This document shows positions 52,445 through 61,661 of a stretch of 64,000 nucleotides of DNA, in pieces. The DNA is from Prorocentrum cordatum. Lineage: Eukaryota; Sar; Dinophyceae; Prorocentrales; Prorocentraceae. Under the pieces are notes generated by a model that made no database searches, was not told the origin of the DNA, and was given only the letters and a program-made list of their open reading frames with translations. The stretch's first letter is position 1, and each line of letters starts with the position of its first letter. The stretch covers positions 1,359,680 through 1,423,679 of the forward strand of contig CAUYUJ010001447.1 in assembly GCA_963575745.1 (NCBI GenBank), in the 5' to 3' direction. The translations under genes and the position numbers were made by a program.

Positions 52445-53407
52445 TCAAGCTTGGCACAGTGGCTCCTTGCCTCGAGGCTGCCCTCTTGACTCAGGCGCCC
52501 CAAACTCCGTTGAACGCACCCCCCAGCGTCTTCTGCAAACGTGAGATCTTATCTTGTGCCGGCTCGTCCCTTGAGACGTCCGCTTTGTCAACCGGGACAT
52601 GTACATGGGGATGCCTCCCATGGGGTCGTCAGGGTGTTCTGCGGGTGGCTGCTTTCTCCGTGTGTCGTTCCAGGAGGCCTGGGTGGCGCGCGGTAGCCGA
52701 GAGACGTCGCATGGGGGTGGGGTGGCCGAGCGTTCCCTGACCCTGATGTCATCTTTCGCAGGTGGTCGCCGGCTACCCTCGCCATCCGCATGTCTCAGAG
52801 GCCTGTTGTCCCGGGCGTCGTTCAGGCTCTGGATTCGATCATCCCTGCTACGAAGGTCGCCTGGGGCGTTCCTATCTCTGACTGCTTCCCTGGAAGCGGC
52901 CTGCACTTATGGGGACCAGACTTCTGAGTCGGTCCTGTCGGGAAGTGTTTCCCAGAGCTGGAGGGGGTCAGGGATCACTTTGTCATCCTCAGGGAGAGTT
53001 GTGTCACTTAGGTCATCGTCGGGGTGGGTGGGGCTGACTTGCGAGCAGGAGTCCACGGAGATGTCAAGCGGGCTAGAGTGCGCGTAGACGTCTGACTCGG
53101 ATTTTCTGCCCCCCTCTTCTCTCCAATCAACCCCTTCCACGTCGCCTTCGTCCTTGCAATGTCCCAGTGGGGTTTGTCCCTCTGCCTGGGGTACAGGAAT
53201 CCTGTCAGCCTCCGCAAGCTGTGGGGGTGGCGCGACGGTGCGGGTCGGGGATGCTCCTTGGGCCTCCACTCGGCGTTCCGCCGCGGGGGGTTCCTTGCTG
53301 CTGGTGGTCCTGTTGAGCCAGCTGGCTGCTGGTGACTCATCCCCGCCTGAGCTGCTAGCTGCCGTCTCCAGGGGCAGGGCGGCGAGGTGGTTGATGGTGC
53401 TTACGAT
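52445..53407 (-). pseudogene. Hydrophilic minus-strand ORF with one in-frame stop, unknown
   Basis: The minus frame is open from 53407 (IVSTINHLAALPLETAASSS) through EADRIPVPQAEGQTPLGHCK and SPLDISVDSCSQVSPTHPDD. A TAA follows at 52907-52909, then the same frame continues as VQAASREAVRDRNAPGDLRS and KKRTSQG-like basic residues to 52445. The first part is acidic and Ser/Pro-rich, the second basic and Arg-rich. No ATG marks the start. It could be a disordered host protein or an ORF1-like region of a retroelement. I recognise no family. Confidence 0.3.
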
Positions 53408-54349
53408 TTACTTGGGAATCGCACTGTCGCTCGAGACTTCCTCGCGACTCACGCAGGGCCCACGCTTCAGCAACCCGCCTGCTCGAACTGGTCGCTTGGG
53501 CCCGCTTTCCCGACCTGCCTGCTATGGGTCTGCCCACCCGATCTGCCTGTCTGGTTCTGCCACTTGTTTTCTGCTCCTTGCCCCCTCCTGCTAATTTCTC
53601 ACGTGCTCCATTCTTCTCCCTCCCCCTTCCACCCGTCTTCTCTTCCCTTGTTTCAGGGGCTGCACTAAATGCACGTGGCAGGTAAGGAAGATATATTCCC
53701 ACGGGGGTACGATCGAAGACGACGAGGGCGGGTACCAAGGGCTTGGTAAATACGTATTGATTGGCACGTAAGCAGATGGGGGCGAACAGTCTTGACATGT
53801 TGTTTGTTGTTGTTGATGTTTTGTGGTGATTATTGTTTTTGGTGTTGTTGTTCTCATCGTTGTTGTTGCTGCGGTTGTTATTGTTGAGTTCTCATTTCTA
53901 ACGAAGAGTTGGTATTGGTCACCCCTGCCCGGTAACCATTGCAATTTTCAATCAAAATGCTTCTCCTGGGGCTCGCACTCTGTTTTTTTTCTTACACGGG
54001 TAAGTGAGGTGTCACTAAAATGGGTCTCCCGCCTGAAGGTCTGGGGATCAGACCTCTACGGCTGCGGGCGGGGACCAGCGACACTGGCCCAACTCCTCCC
54101 ACGATCTGCGAATGTGTGGCTGAAGTGCGACGAGCTGCGCTGCCCGTACATGCACACCTGCAGTGCACTGGCGGAGCACCTCGACCAGGGCAAAGGCCAG
54201 GAGGCGAATGCAGAGGACCCCGGATCGGCACGAGCACCGTTCCTCGGAGGCCCGAGCAGCTGAGCGCCACAGCAAACATAGGCTCTGCTGTCTGCGGCCC
54301 CTCGACGGCGCCGGCCCAGGTCACCCGCGTGGAGCTCCGAGAACCTAGT
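53408..54349. other. No recognised gene; TTG-rich patch at 53795-53890
   Basis: TTGTTGTTG/TTATTG-rich simple sequence in the middle, otherwise mixed composition. Open frames have no motif. Confidence 0.45.
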
Positions 54350-54523
54350 CCAGATTTCGTAATAAATGGGAGGGGGTCTGGACCCTCCAAGACAAGCCAT
54401 GTCAGGCCTCCCCCGTGGGAGAACCCTCCAAAACATCGTCCCCAGACCCCCCAGGCCCTCCAAGGTAGCCTGGAAGCGACCCCCCCCCGAAATGAGACCT
54501 CCCTCCCTTTATTACGAAATCGG
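54350..54523 (-). mobile_element. Family D short TIR element, copy 1
   Basis: Starts CCAGATTTCGTAATAAATGG and ends CCTTTATTACGAAATCGG, so about 28 bp of each end form an inverted terminal repeat that continues into GGGAGGGGGTCT. The interior has GGGAGAACCCTCCAAAACAT and CGTCCCCAGACCCCC. About 174 bp, non-coding. A second copy in the opposite orientation lies at 54996. Confidence 0.75.
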
Positions 54524-54800
54524 GCGATTTGGTGTCACCACCCGGTTTGGGGACTCGTGCGGTTTTCCGAGGGTGTCCCGAACACTGGTGGGTCCAGGAG
54601 TCACAAAACCCGGTGGCGACCCCGTGTCCCCAAACCCAGCGGTGACTTTTTTGGGGATTCCAGGTCGCCACCCGGGAGGGGGCTTCGGAAGCCTTCGGAG
54701 GAGGCCCTCTAGGGAGGCTTCGGAGGAGGCCCTCTAGGAGGGCCTCCTCTAGGGGGCCCTCCGCGGGGTATCTCACCACCCGGTTTGGGGGTTCCCAAGG
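54524..54800. repeat. Inverted CACCACCCGGTTTGGGGACT cluster
   Basis: Copies at ~54537 and ~54773, with reverse or shortened forms (ACAAAACCCGGTGGCGACC, CCCAAACCCAGCGGTGAC) between them. Related to the CACCGCACGGTTTTGGGACT cluster at 5610-5815. Also holds AGGAGGCCCTCTAGG units at ~54700-54750. Confidence 0.7.
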
Positions 54801-54995
54801 AGTGTGCTTCCGCCACGTGGGGCTCCGCGACGGCCCAGGATCGCCGACGCTCGAGATGGGGCCCCGGGCAGGAGCGAGGCCCCGGATGCGCGGGCCTCGG
54901 GGGGGCCGCGGGGGGGTCAGGTCCACGCGCGCAGGGCCGATGCCGGGGCCATCCCCGTGGGCCCGCACCCGGGGTTGCTCTGGCGAGAGGTTACT

Positions 54996-55158
54996 CCAGA
55001 TTTCGTAATAAAGGGAGGGGGGTCTCATTTCGGGGGGGGTCTCTTCCAGGCTATGGGGGGGTCTGGGGACGATGTTTTGGAGGGTTCTCCCACGGGGGAG
55101 GTCTGAAATTGCTTGTCCTGGAGGGTCCAGACCCCCTCCCTTTTATGACGAAATCTGG
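54996..55158 (+). mobile_element. Family D short TIR element, copy 2 (inverted relative to copy 1)
   Basis: From CCAGATTTCGTAATAAAGGG to CCCTTTTATGACGAAATCTGG. The interior matches the reverse complement of copy 1 (GGGGACGATGTTTTGGAGGG, TTCTCCCACGGGGGAGG). Outside the ends the flanks (CGAGAGGTTACT versus CGTACCTCTTGCG) are also loosely complementary, so the true ends may lie further out. Confidence 0.75.
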
Positions 55159-55730
55159 CGTACCTCTTGCGAGCAGCCGCGGGGGATCTCCGGTGGCCGC
55201 GAGGCGCGCTCCGGCAACGCCGGAGGCGCCGCCAGAGGGGGCCCAGCGCCGATCCAAGAAAAAAAAGCCCGCGGAGCTCCGAGGAGTCATGCCCCTCCTC
55301 CTCCTCCTCCTCCTCCTCCTCCTCCTCCTCCTCCTCCTCCTCCTCCATTGTGCCATGTCTGCCCCCTCGAAGGCCGAGGGATCGGGCGGCCCGGAAGCGT
55401 GGGCCAGGCACGCCGGCCCCGGCTCTCCCTCCCCCGCCCCCCGGGCGGAGGGGGAAAGGGGAGGTGGGCAGCCAAGTGTTCCACACGCAGTTTCACCCTT
55501 TGCAAGCCAGGGCCGGCGGATCCACAAGCTGTGTTGACAGCTCGCCCGCTACCGTAACACGAACGGAAAATCCGAGCCCTCCGCCCCAAGAGGCCCCCAG
55601 GAGGCCCAAGGAGGCGGGCGCCAAGAGGCCTCCAAGGGGCCCCAAGAGACCCCCAGTAGGCCCTCAAGATGCCCCCAAACCCCAAGACGGCCCCCAACAA
55701 TCCTCCAAACGGCGACGACGCCCGATATAA
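55159..55730. repeat. (CTC)n at 55285-55345 and CCAAGAGGCCCCC units at 55590-55720
   Basis: A CTC microsatellite, then GC-rich sequence, then a short minus-orientation block of the dispersed CTTGGGGCC repeat (CCCCAAGAGGCCCCCAGGAG). No gene. Confidence 0.7.
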
Positions 55731-56516
55731 CCAGAAAGGACCGGCCACAACTGTTTGCGATGGGCCCCTCGCGGCCTGCCGGCCGGAGCACCTGGCGGTC
55801 CACGTCCCGCAGCAGCCTGCGCATGGCCTTGTCCTCCTGGCGGGCCGCTCCCCCCACGGCGGCGCCCCTCGCCCGCGGGGCCCCCGTCATCCTGCCCCGT
55901 CTGCCCCTCCTGCCCCTCCTGCCCGTCGCCGCCTGCCTCCCTCCTCGTCTTCGACCCGCTTCCCCGGCCTGCCCTCTTCGAGGGTCTCCCGGCGGGGGAG
56001 GGGGTCCGTGGAGGGTCCACGTGAGCCCTTTGAGGCCCAGCGAGCGCGGAGGGCCTCAGAACAGCCTGCCTCTGGAAGCTCTCCTCTCCCCTCGCCTCCC
56101 TCTCTTCTTGCCCTCGCCTCCTCGATTCCTCGCCTCGCCTCGCCTCCCCCTCCTATCCCCATCGCCTCCTTCTCCTCGCCTCCCTCTCCTCTTGCCCTCT
56201 CTGTCCTTCCCGTCCTTGTCACCCTGGTCCCGCCTGCCCTCGTCAGGCCCCCTCTTGGCCCTCAGCCCGCCCTCTGCCTGCACCCTGCCTGTTCCGTCTG
56301 CCATCTGCCTACGCTGGTAAGCCTCACCCTCCCAATGTTTTTTGTTTTGTATAGTTCGTTCAGTTTTTCCCAACGATCCTGTGGTGTTGGGTTCTCGTTT
56401 TGAAGAGACAGCGCCCCGCGTTCCTCACTCCTCCTCTTTCTCCTCCTCCTCCTCCTCCTCCTCCTCCTATCCATGCCTCTGCCCTCAGCATGTCAACCTG
56501 TTCGGCACGCCCCTCA
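55731..56516. other. Unassigned; leader-like sequence at 56384
   Basis: Open frames on both strands. A minus stretch (AARQEDKAMRRLLRDVDRQV, ~55780-55870) looks protein-like but has no family. At 56384, GTGTTGGGTTCTCGTTTTGA matches the leader found before the ~103-bp arrays. A CTC run follows at ~56425-56470. Confidence 0.4.
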
Positions 56517-57545
56517 TACGCTTCATGGCTCCACACCGAAGGCCCCAGTGGCAAAGTTCGCACGCGTTGTCCCTACCCGAAACAGCATGCCATGGCTCAT
56601 AGGGAGGTCCACCAAAGGCCCCAGTGGCAAAGCTCGCACGCGTCTCCCCCGCCGAATACGACGCTTCGTGGCTCATAGGGGGGGGCCTTCCGAAGGTCCC
56701 AATGGCAAAGCTCGCACGCGTCCCCCAGCGGCTGCAGAGTTTCGTGGCCCGCAGGGAGCTCTACCGAAGGCCCCAGTGGCAAAGTTCGAATGCGTCTCCC
56801 CAGCCAACTGCAACGTTTCGTGGCCCGCAGGGAGCTCCACCGACGGCCCCAGCGGCAAAGTTCGCATGCGTCCCCCCCACCAAGTACAGCGATTCGGGGC
56901 CCATAGGGAACTCCACCGAAGGTCCCAGCGGCAAAATTCGCATGCGTCTCCCCCGCCAAGTGCAGCGTTTCGTGGCCCGCAGGGAGCTCCACCGACGGCC
57001 CCAGCGGCAAAGTTCGCATGCGTCTCCCCCACCAAGTGCAGCGATTCGGGGCCCAAAGGGAACTCCACCGAATGCCCCAGTGACAAAGTTCACATGTGTC
57101 TTCCCCACCCAGTACAACGTTGAGTGGCCCGCAGGGAGCTCTACCGAAGGCCCCAGTGGCAAAGTTCGCATGCGTCTCCCCCGCCAACTACAACGTTTCG
57201 TGGCCCGCAGGGAACTCCACCGAAGGCCCCAATTGCAAAATTCGCATGCGTCTCCCCAACTCGGTACGGTGTCTCGTGGCCCTCAGGGAGCTCCACCGAC
57301 CCCATTGGCAAAATTCGCATGCGTTTTCCTTACCCAGCACGACGTTTCGTGGCCCGCAAGGAGCTCCACCGAAGGTTCCCGTGGCAAAGCTCGCATGCGT
57401 CTCCCCCACCCAGCACAACATTGCGTGGCCCATAGGAAGCTTCACCGATGGCCCAAGTGGCAAAGTTCGCATGCATCTCCCCCGCCCAGCACAGAGTTGC
57501 GTGGCCCACAGGAGGCTACACCGATGGCCCCAGTGGTAAGTAAAA
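56517..57545 (+). repeat. 76-bp tandem array, about 13 units
   Basis: Unit: GGCCCGCAGGGAGCTCCACC, GACGGCCCCAGCGGCAAAGT, TCGCATGCGTCTCCCCCGCC, AAGTGCAGCGTTTCGT. TTCGCATGCG starts at 56861 and 56937, 76 bp apart. Because 76 is one more than a multiple of 3, each frame cycles through the unit, giving long open frames on both strands that are not genes. Confidence 0.95.
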
Positions 57546-58014
57546 CTCGCCATCTCCCCCACCCAATACAATGTTTCGTTTCGAAGAAGATACCCACAAC
57601 TGCGGTACTCACAACTGCATATGCTTTGTTCCATCACCAGGCTAGCTGTGTTGTTTGATTATACCTCTTCATATGCATGCACATGCACACAGCCCCCGCA
57701 AGTGCAGTCTGCGGTGCTCGAAAAACGAACTTGAATAAACCCGCCGCAATCGCATATATTTCAATGCCATACCGCTGGCAGACCCTCCCTTGCCACCCGC
57801 CTGGTCGACGCGCGGCAACAATTATTCACTGCGTTGAGCTCCTAATATGCGCATCTATTCGCATGGACCTGTCCGCCGTGAGTGTGTAGGCGCAAGAGTT
57901 TTCGAATATAAACGGGCTTGAGTTGTGACGGTTTGGTCATGAATCTAACCGCGAATGAATTTGTGTGAGTGAGCCTCAGTAGTACGAGCGCGTCTCTGCG
58001 CATGAGCCTGGGGC
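57546..58014. other. No recognised gene
   Basis: About 470 bp of mixed composition between two arrays. Nothing to annotate. Confidence 0.5.
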
Positions 58015-58104
58015 CTCCCGGGGCCTCCTGAAACCTACTGGGGTTTCCTGGGGCCTCCAGGAGCCTCTTGGGGCCTCCTGGGGCCTCCTGGCACCTCCTA
58101 GGGA
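58015..58104 (+). repeat. 10-bp minisatellite (GGGGCCTCCT)n, block 1
   Basis: GGGGCCTCCT and variants (GGAGCCTCTT, GAAACCTACT). It resumes at 58378-58635. Confidence 0.9.
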
Positions 58105-58377
58105 GGATTCGTGCCCCAGGAGAGGCCCAATCTATAGCAGCAAACGTACATAACACAATGCGGATTCGAGCCGCCAGAGAAGGGCAATCTATAGGAACAC
58201 ACGTCAAACACCAAGGACTCGTGCCCCAGGAGAGGCCCAACATACAGGAACATAAGTAACACATTTAGGATGGTGCACACACCAGAAGGACAATCTATAG
58301 AAACATACGTATACCATCAAGGATTCGTGCTCCAGGTGAGGCCCAATCTGTAGGAGCATACGTAACACACATGGGAT
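58105..58377 (+). repeat. ~53-bp tandem repeat, five units
   Basis: Unit: GATTCGTGCCCCAGGAGAGG, CCCAATCTATAGGAACATAC, GTAACACAC.. repeated at ~53-55-bp spacing. It lies between the two blocks of the 10-bp minisatellite. Confidence 0.85.
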
Positions 58378-58640
58378 TGGAGCCACTCCTGTTGCCTTCT
58401 GAGGCCTCCTGTTCCTGGGGCATCTCGGGGCCTCCTCTTGCCTTCCGACGCCTCCTGGCGCTTCCTGTGGCCTCCTGGGGCCTCCTGTGGCTTCCTGGGG
58501 CCTCCTGGAGCTTCCTGGGGCCTCCTGGAGCCTCTTGGGACATCCTGCGGCCTCTTGAATCTTTCTGTTGCCTTCTGATGCCTCCTGGGACCTCATGTGG
58601 CCTCCTGGAGCCTCCTGTGGCATCCTGAAGAGAATATGTG
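58378..58640 (+). repeat. 10-bp minisatellite (GGGGCCTCCT)n, block 2
   Basis: GGGGCCTCCTGGAGCTTCCT and similar units. The open frames (Leu/Ala/Ser/Gly) are artefacts. Confidence 0.9.
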
Positions 58641-60660
58641 CCCATGAGTCTGACCACCAAAACAGGCAAACCGATCGAGACATCCTCAAACACTGGCCCA
58701 CCTGGGGGGTGAACATGAGCGCCTCGCTCGGGACATCCTCCAAATCTGCTCCGAAACCGCTCGAGACATCTCCGCCACTTTGGCGCGAACGGAGCCGTGC
58801 AATACCCCTGGCGCCCCCCCCCCCTCAGGAGGCGCCTCACACGAGACATCCTCAACATCTGCTCTCCAAGCGAAAGATGGTGAGACAGAAAACAAGCAAA
58901 CCGCCTGAGACATCCCCACAACAAACGGCCGCGAACGGGACCGTGTCATAACCCTCGGCGGCCCCCCTTAGGGGCGCTGAAACCAGCGCCCCGCCTGAGA
59001 CATCCTCACAGTCTGCTGTGTGTTGAGTAAGTCAGACAATGAGAAGGTCTGAGTATGAGTAAATCTTGGTATGATCGAGTCTCAGCATGAGTAAGTCTGA
59101 ATATGAGTAGGTTTGAGTATGGGTAGGTCTGAGTATGCGTAGGTTAATATGATCAGGTCTGATTATGAGTCAGTCTGTGTATGAGTAAGTCTAGGCATGC
59201 GGAGGAGGAGGAGGAGGATGATTATGAGGAGGAGGAGGTGAAGAAGAAGAAGGAGGAAGAGGAGGAGGAAACGTCCAACTAATACCAAAGACTCCATCTT
59301 AGGATATGGGGAACAATAACCCCATCTTAGGATACGGGGGACAAACAAACCGCTAGAAACATCCCCACACCACGGCCACGAACGGGACCGTGAACACACC
59401 CCTGGCGGCTCCCCTTGAGGGTGCTGGAACAAGCGCCCCGCCTGAGACATCCTCAGAATCTGCTCTGATAGCCAAGGATGTTGAGACAGAAAAGAAACAC
59501 ACCGCCTGAGACGTCCCAACAAACTTGCTGCGAACGGGACCGTGAAAACACTCCTGGCGGCTCACCTTGGGGGTGCTGAAACCAGCGCCCCGCCTGAGAC
59601 ATCCTCAGAATCTGCTCTGATAGTCAAGGATGTTGAGACAGAAAACACGCAAACCGCTTGAGATATCACCACAACATTGCTGCGAACGGGGCAATGACAA
59701 CAGTCCTGGCGGCTCCCCTTGGGGGTGCTGCAACCAACGCGCCGCCTGCGGCATCCTCATAATCTGCTCTGACAGCCAAGGATGTTGCAACAGAAAACAA
59801 TCAAACCGCTTGAGAAATCCCAGCAAACTTGCTGCGAACGGCACCGTGAAAACACTCCTGGCGGTTCCCCTTGGGGGTGCTGAAACCAACGCCCCGCCCG
59901 AGCAATCCTCAGAATCTGCTCTGATAGCCAAGGATATTGAGACAGAAAGCAAGCAAACCGCTTGAGATATCCCCACAACTTTGCTGCGAACGGGACAATG
60001 CAAACATTCCTGGGGGCTCCCCTTGGGGGTGCTGCAATCAGCGCCCCGCCTGAGACATCCTCAGAATCTGCTCTGATAGCCAATGATGTTGGAACAAAAA
60101 ACAATCAAACCGCTTGAGAAGTCCCAGCAAACTTGCTGCGAAAGGCACAGTGAAAACACTCCTGGCGGTTCCCCTTGCCACGCCTGAGACATCCTCAGAA
60201 TCTGCTCTAGTAACCAAGGATATTGAGACAGAAAACACGCAAACCGCTTGAGATATCCCCACAACTTTGCTGCGAACGGGACAATGAAAACATTCCTGGC
60301 GGCTCCCCTTGGGGGTGCTGCAGCCAGCGCCCTGCCTGAGACATCCTCAGAATCTGCTGTGACAGCCAAGGATGTTGAAACAGAAAACAATCAGACCGCT
60401 TGAGAAATCCCAGCAAACTTGCTGCGAAAGGCACCGTGAAAACAACCCTGGCGGCTCCCCTTGGGGGTGCTGAAACCAACGCCCCGCCCGAGACATCCTC
60501 ATAATCTGCTCTGATAGCCAAGGCTGTTGAAACAGAAAGCAGGCAAACCGCCTGAGGCATCCCCACAACATTGTTGCGAACGGGACCGTGAAAACACTCC
60601 TGGCGGCTCCCCTTGGAGGTGCTGAAACCATCGACCCGCCTGAGACATCCTGACAATGTG
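58641..60660 (+). repeat. 152-bp tandem array in two blocks
   Basis: Unit: CGCCTGAGACATCCTCAGAA, TCTGCTCTGATAGCCAAGGA, TGTTGAGACAGAAAACAAGC, AAACCGCTTGAGATATCCCC, AACTTTGCTGCGAACGGGAC, CGTGAAAACACTCCTGGCGG, CTCCCCTTGGGGGTGCTG. GAGACATCC starts at 59444 and 59596, and its variant GCGGCATCC at 59748, so the period is 152 bp. The main block is ~59330-60660 (about 8-9 units); ~58660-59010 holds about two more diverged units. A 16-bp repeat lies between. Confidence 0.95.
59025..59200 (+). repeat. ~16-bp repeat (GAGTATGAGTAAGTCT)n, block 1
   Basis: Irregular units GAGTATGAGTAGGTCT and GAGTATGCGTAGGTTA. Followed by GGAGGA and GAAGAAG at 59200-59270. Block 2 is at 60670-61090. Confidence 0.85.
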
Positions 60661-60669
60661 GTGTGTGTT

Positions 60670-61110
60670 GAATGAGACAGGCAATGAGAAGGTCTGAGTA
60701 TGAGCAGGTCTGAGTAGGAGTAAGTATGTGTATGAGTACGCCTGGGAAGGAGTCTGAGTATGAGTAAGTGTGGGTATGAGTGAGTCTCATCATGAGTAAG
60801 TTAAGTCAGGGTATGAGTGGGTCTAATTATGAGTAGGTCTGAGTATTAGTAAATTTGTGTATGAGTAAGTCTGGGTATGAGTATATCTGAGCATGAGTAA
60901 TTCAAAATGGGAGAAAACGAGCTGTACCGCAAAAAATGTACACGAGTACGAGTGGGAGTGGGTATGGCTATGACTGGGTATGGATTTGAGTGGGTGTGAG
61001 CTTACTGTGTCATGAAGAAATCTGAGTATGATTAGGTATGGGTATGAGTAAGTCGGTGTATGAGTAAGTCTGGGTATGAGGAGGATGAGGAGGAGGAGGA
61101 AAAGAGGAGG
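60670..61110 (+). repeat. ~16-bp repeat (GAGTATGAGTAAGTCT)n, block 2
   Basis: Same unit as at 59025, broken near 60910-61000 by unique sequence. It also ends in GAGGAGGATGAGGAGG followed by GAGGCGTCCAAGTAATA, very like the end of block 1 (GGAAACGTCCAACTAATACC), so the two ends are paralogous. Confidence 0.85.
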
Positions 61111-61235
61111 AAGGAGTAGGAGGCGTCCAAGTAATAGCAACAACCCGATCTTGGGATATGGGGAACTGACGCACCTCCAGTCTTCCTTTGGCGGCGAGCG
61201 AGGGGGGAATGGAGAAGGAGAAGGCCCTCTCAGAA

Positions 61236-61360
61236 GGCGGCGGGCCTTCTCAGAAACCCTCGCGCCGTCTGAACAGTCTCCTGTGTCTTCGGGGAAGGCT
61301 CATGCATCTTCTCAGAGGGCCGGAGGACCTCCGAGCCTTCTGAGAAGGCCCGCCCCTTCT
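61236..61360. repeat. Perfect 17-bp inverted repeat with GAGAAGG palindromes
   Basis: GGCGGGCCTTCTCAGAA at 61239-61255 and its exact reverse complement at 61338-61354. Other CCTTCTGAGAAGG palindromes lie between and around. Function unknown. Confidence 0.8.
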
Positions 61361-61384
61361 CACTCTCCCCCCCGGCTCGCCACT

Positions 61385-61475
61385 GAGGAGGGGGAGGAGG
61401 AGGAGGAGGAGGAGGAGGAGGAGGAAGAAGAGGAGGAGGAGGACGAGGAGGGGGAGGAGGAGGAGGAGGAGGAGT
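61385..61475 (+). repeat. (GGA)n microsatellite
   Basis: GGA/GAAGAG repeat between the inverted repeat and the 3' end of the minus-strand coding region. Confidence 0.9.
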
Positions 61476-61661
61476 ATATACGACCACGTCTAGGGTCTGG
61501 AACTGGTCAGCACTCCGGTGGACAGAAAGAAAAAAGTCTGCTGTCGCTGGAACCATCTGCTGGTAAGCCTGTGGCTAGGGGGGCTCCCCTAAAGCTCGCA
61601 ACGTGCGGCGTGCTCCATCGCGCTCAAGCGGCGCCAGGCGGCCTAAGCGGAGACTGTTATT

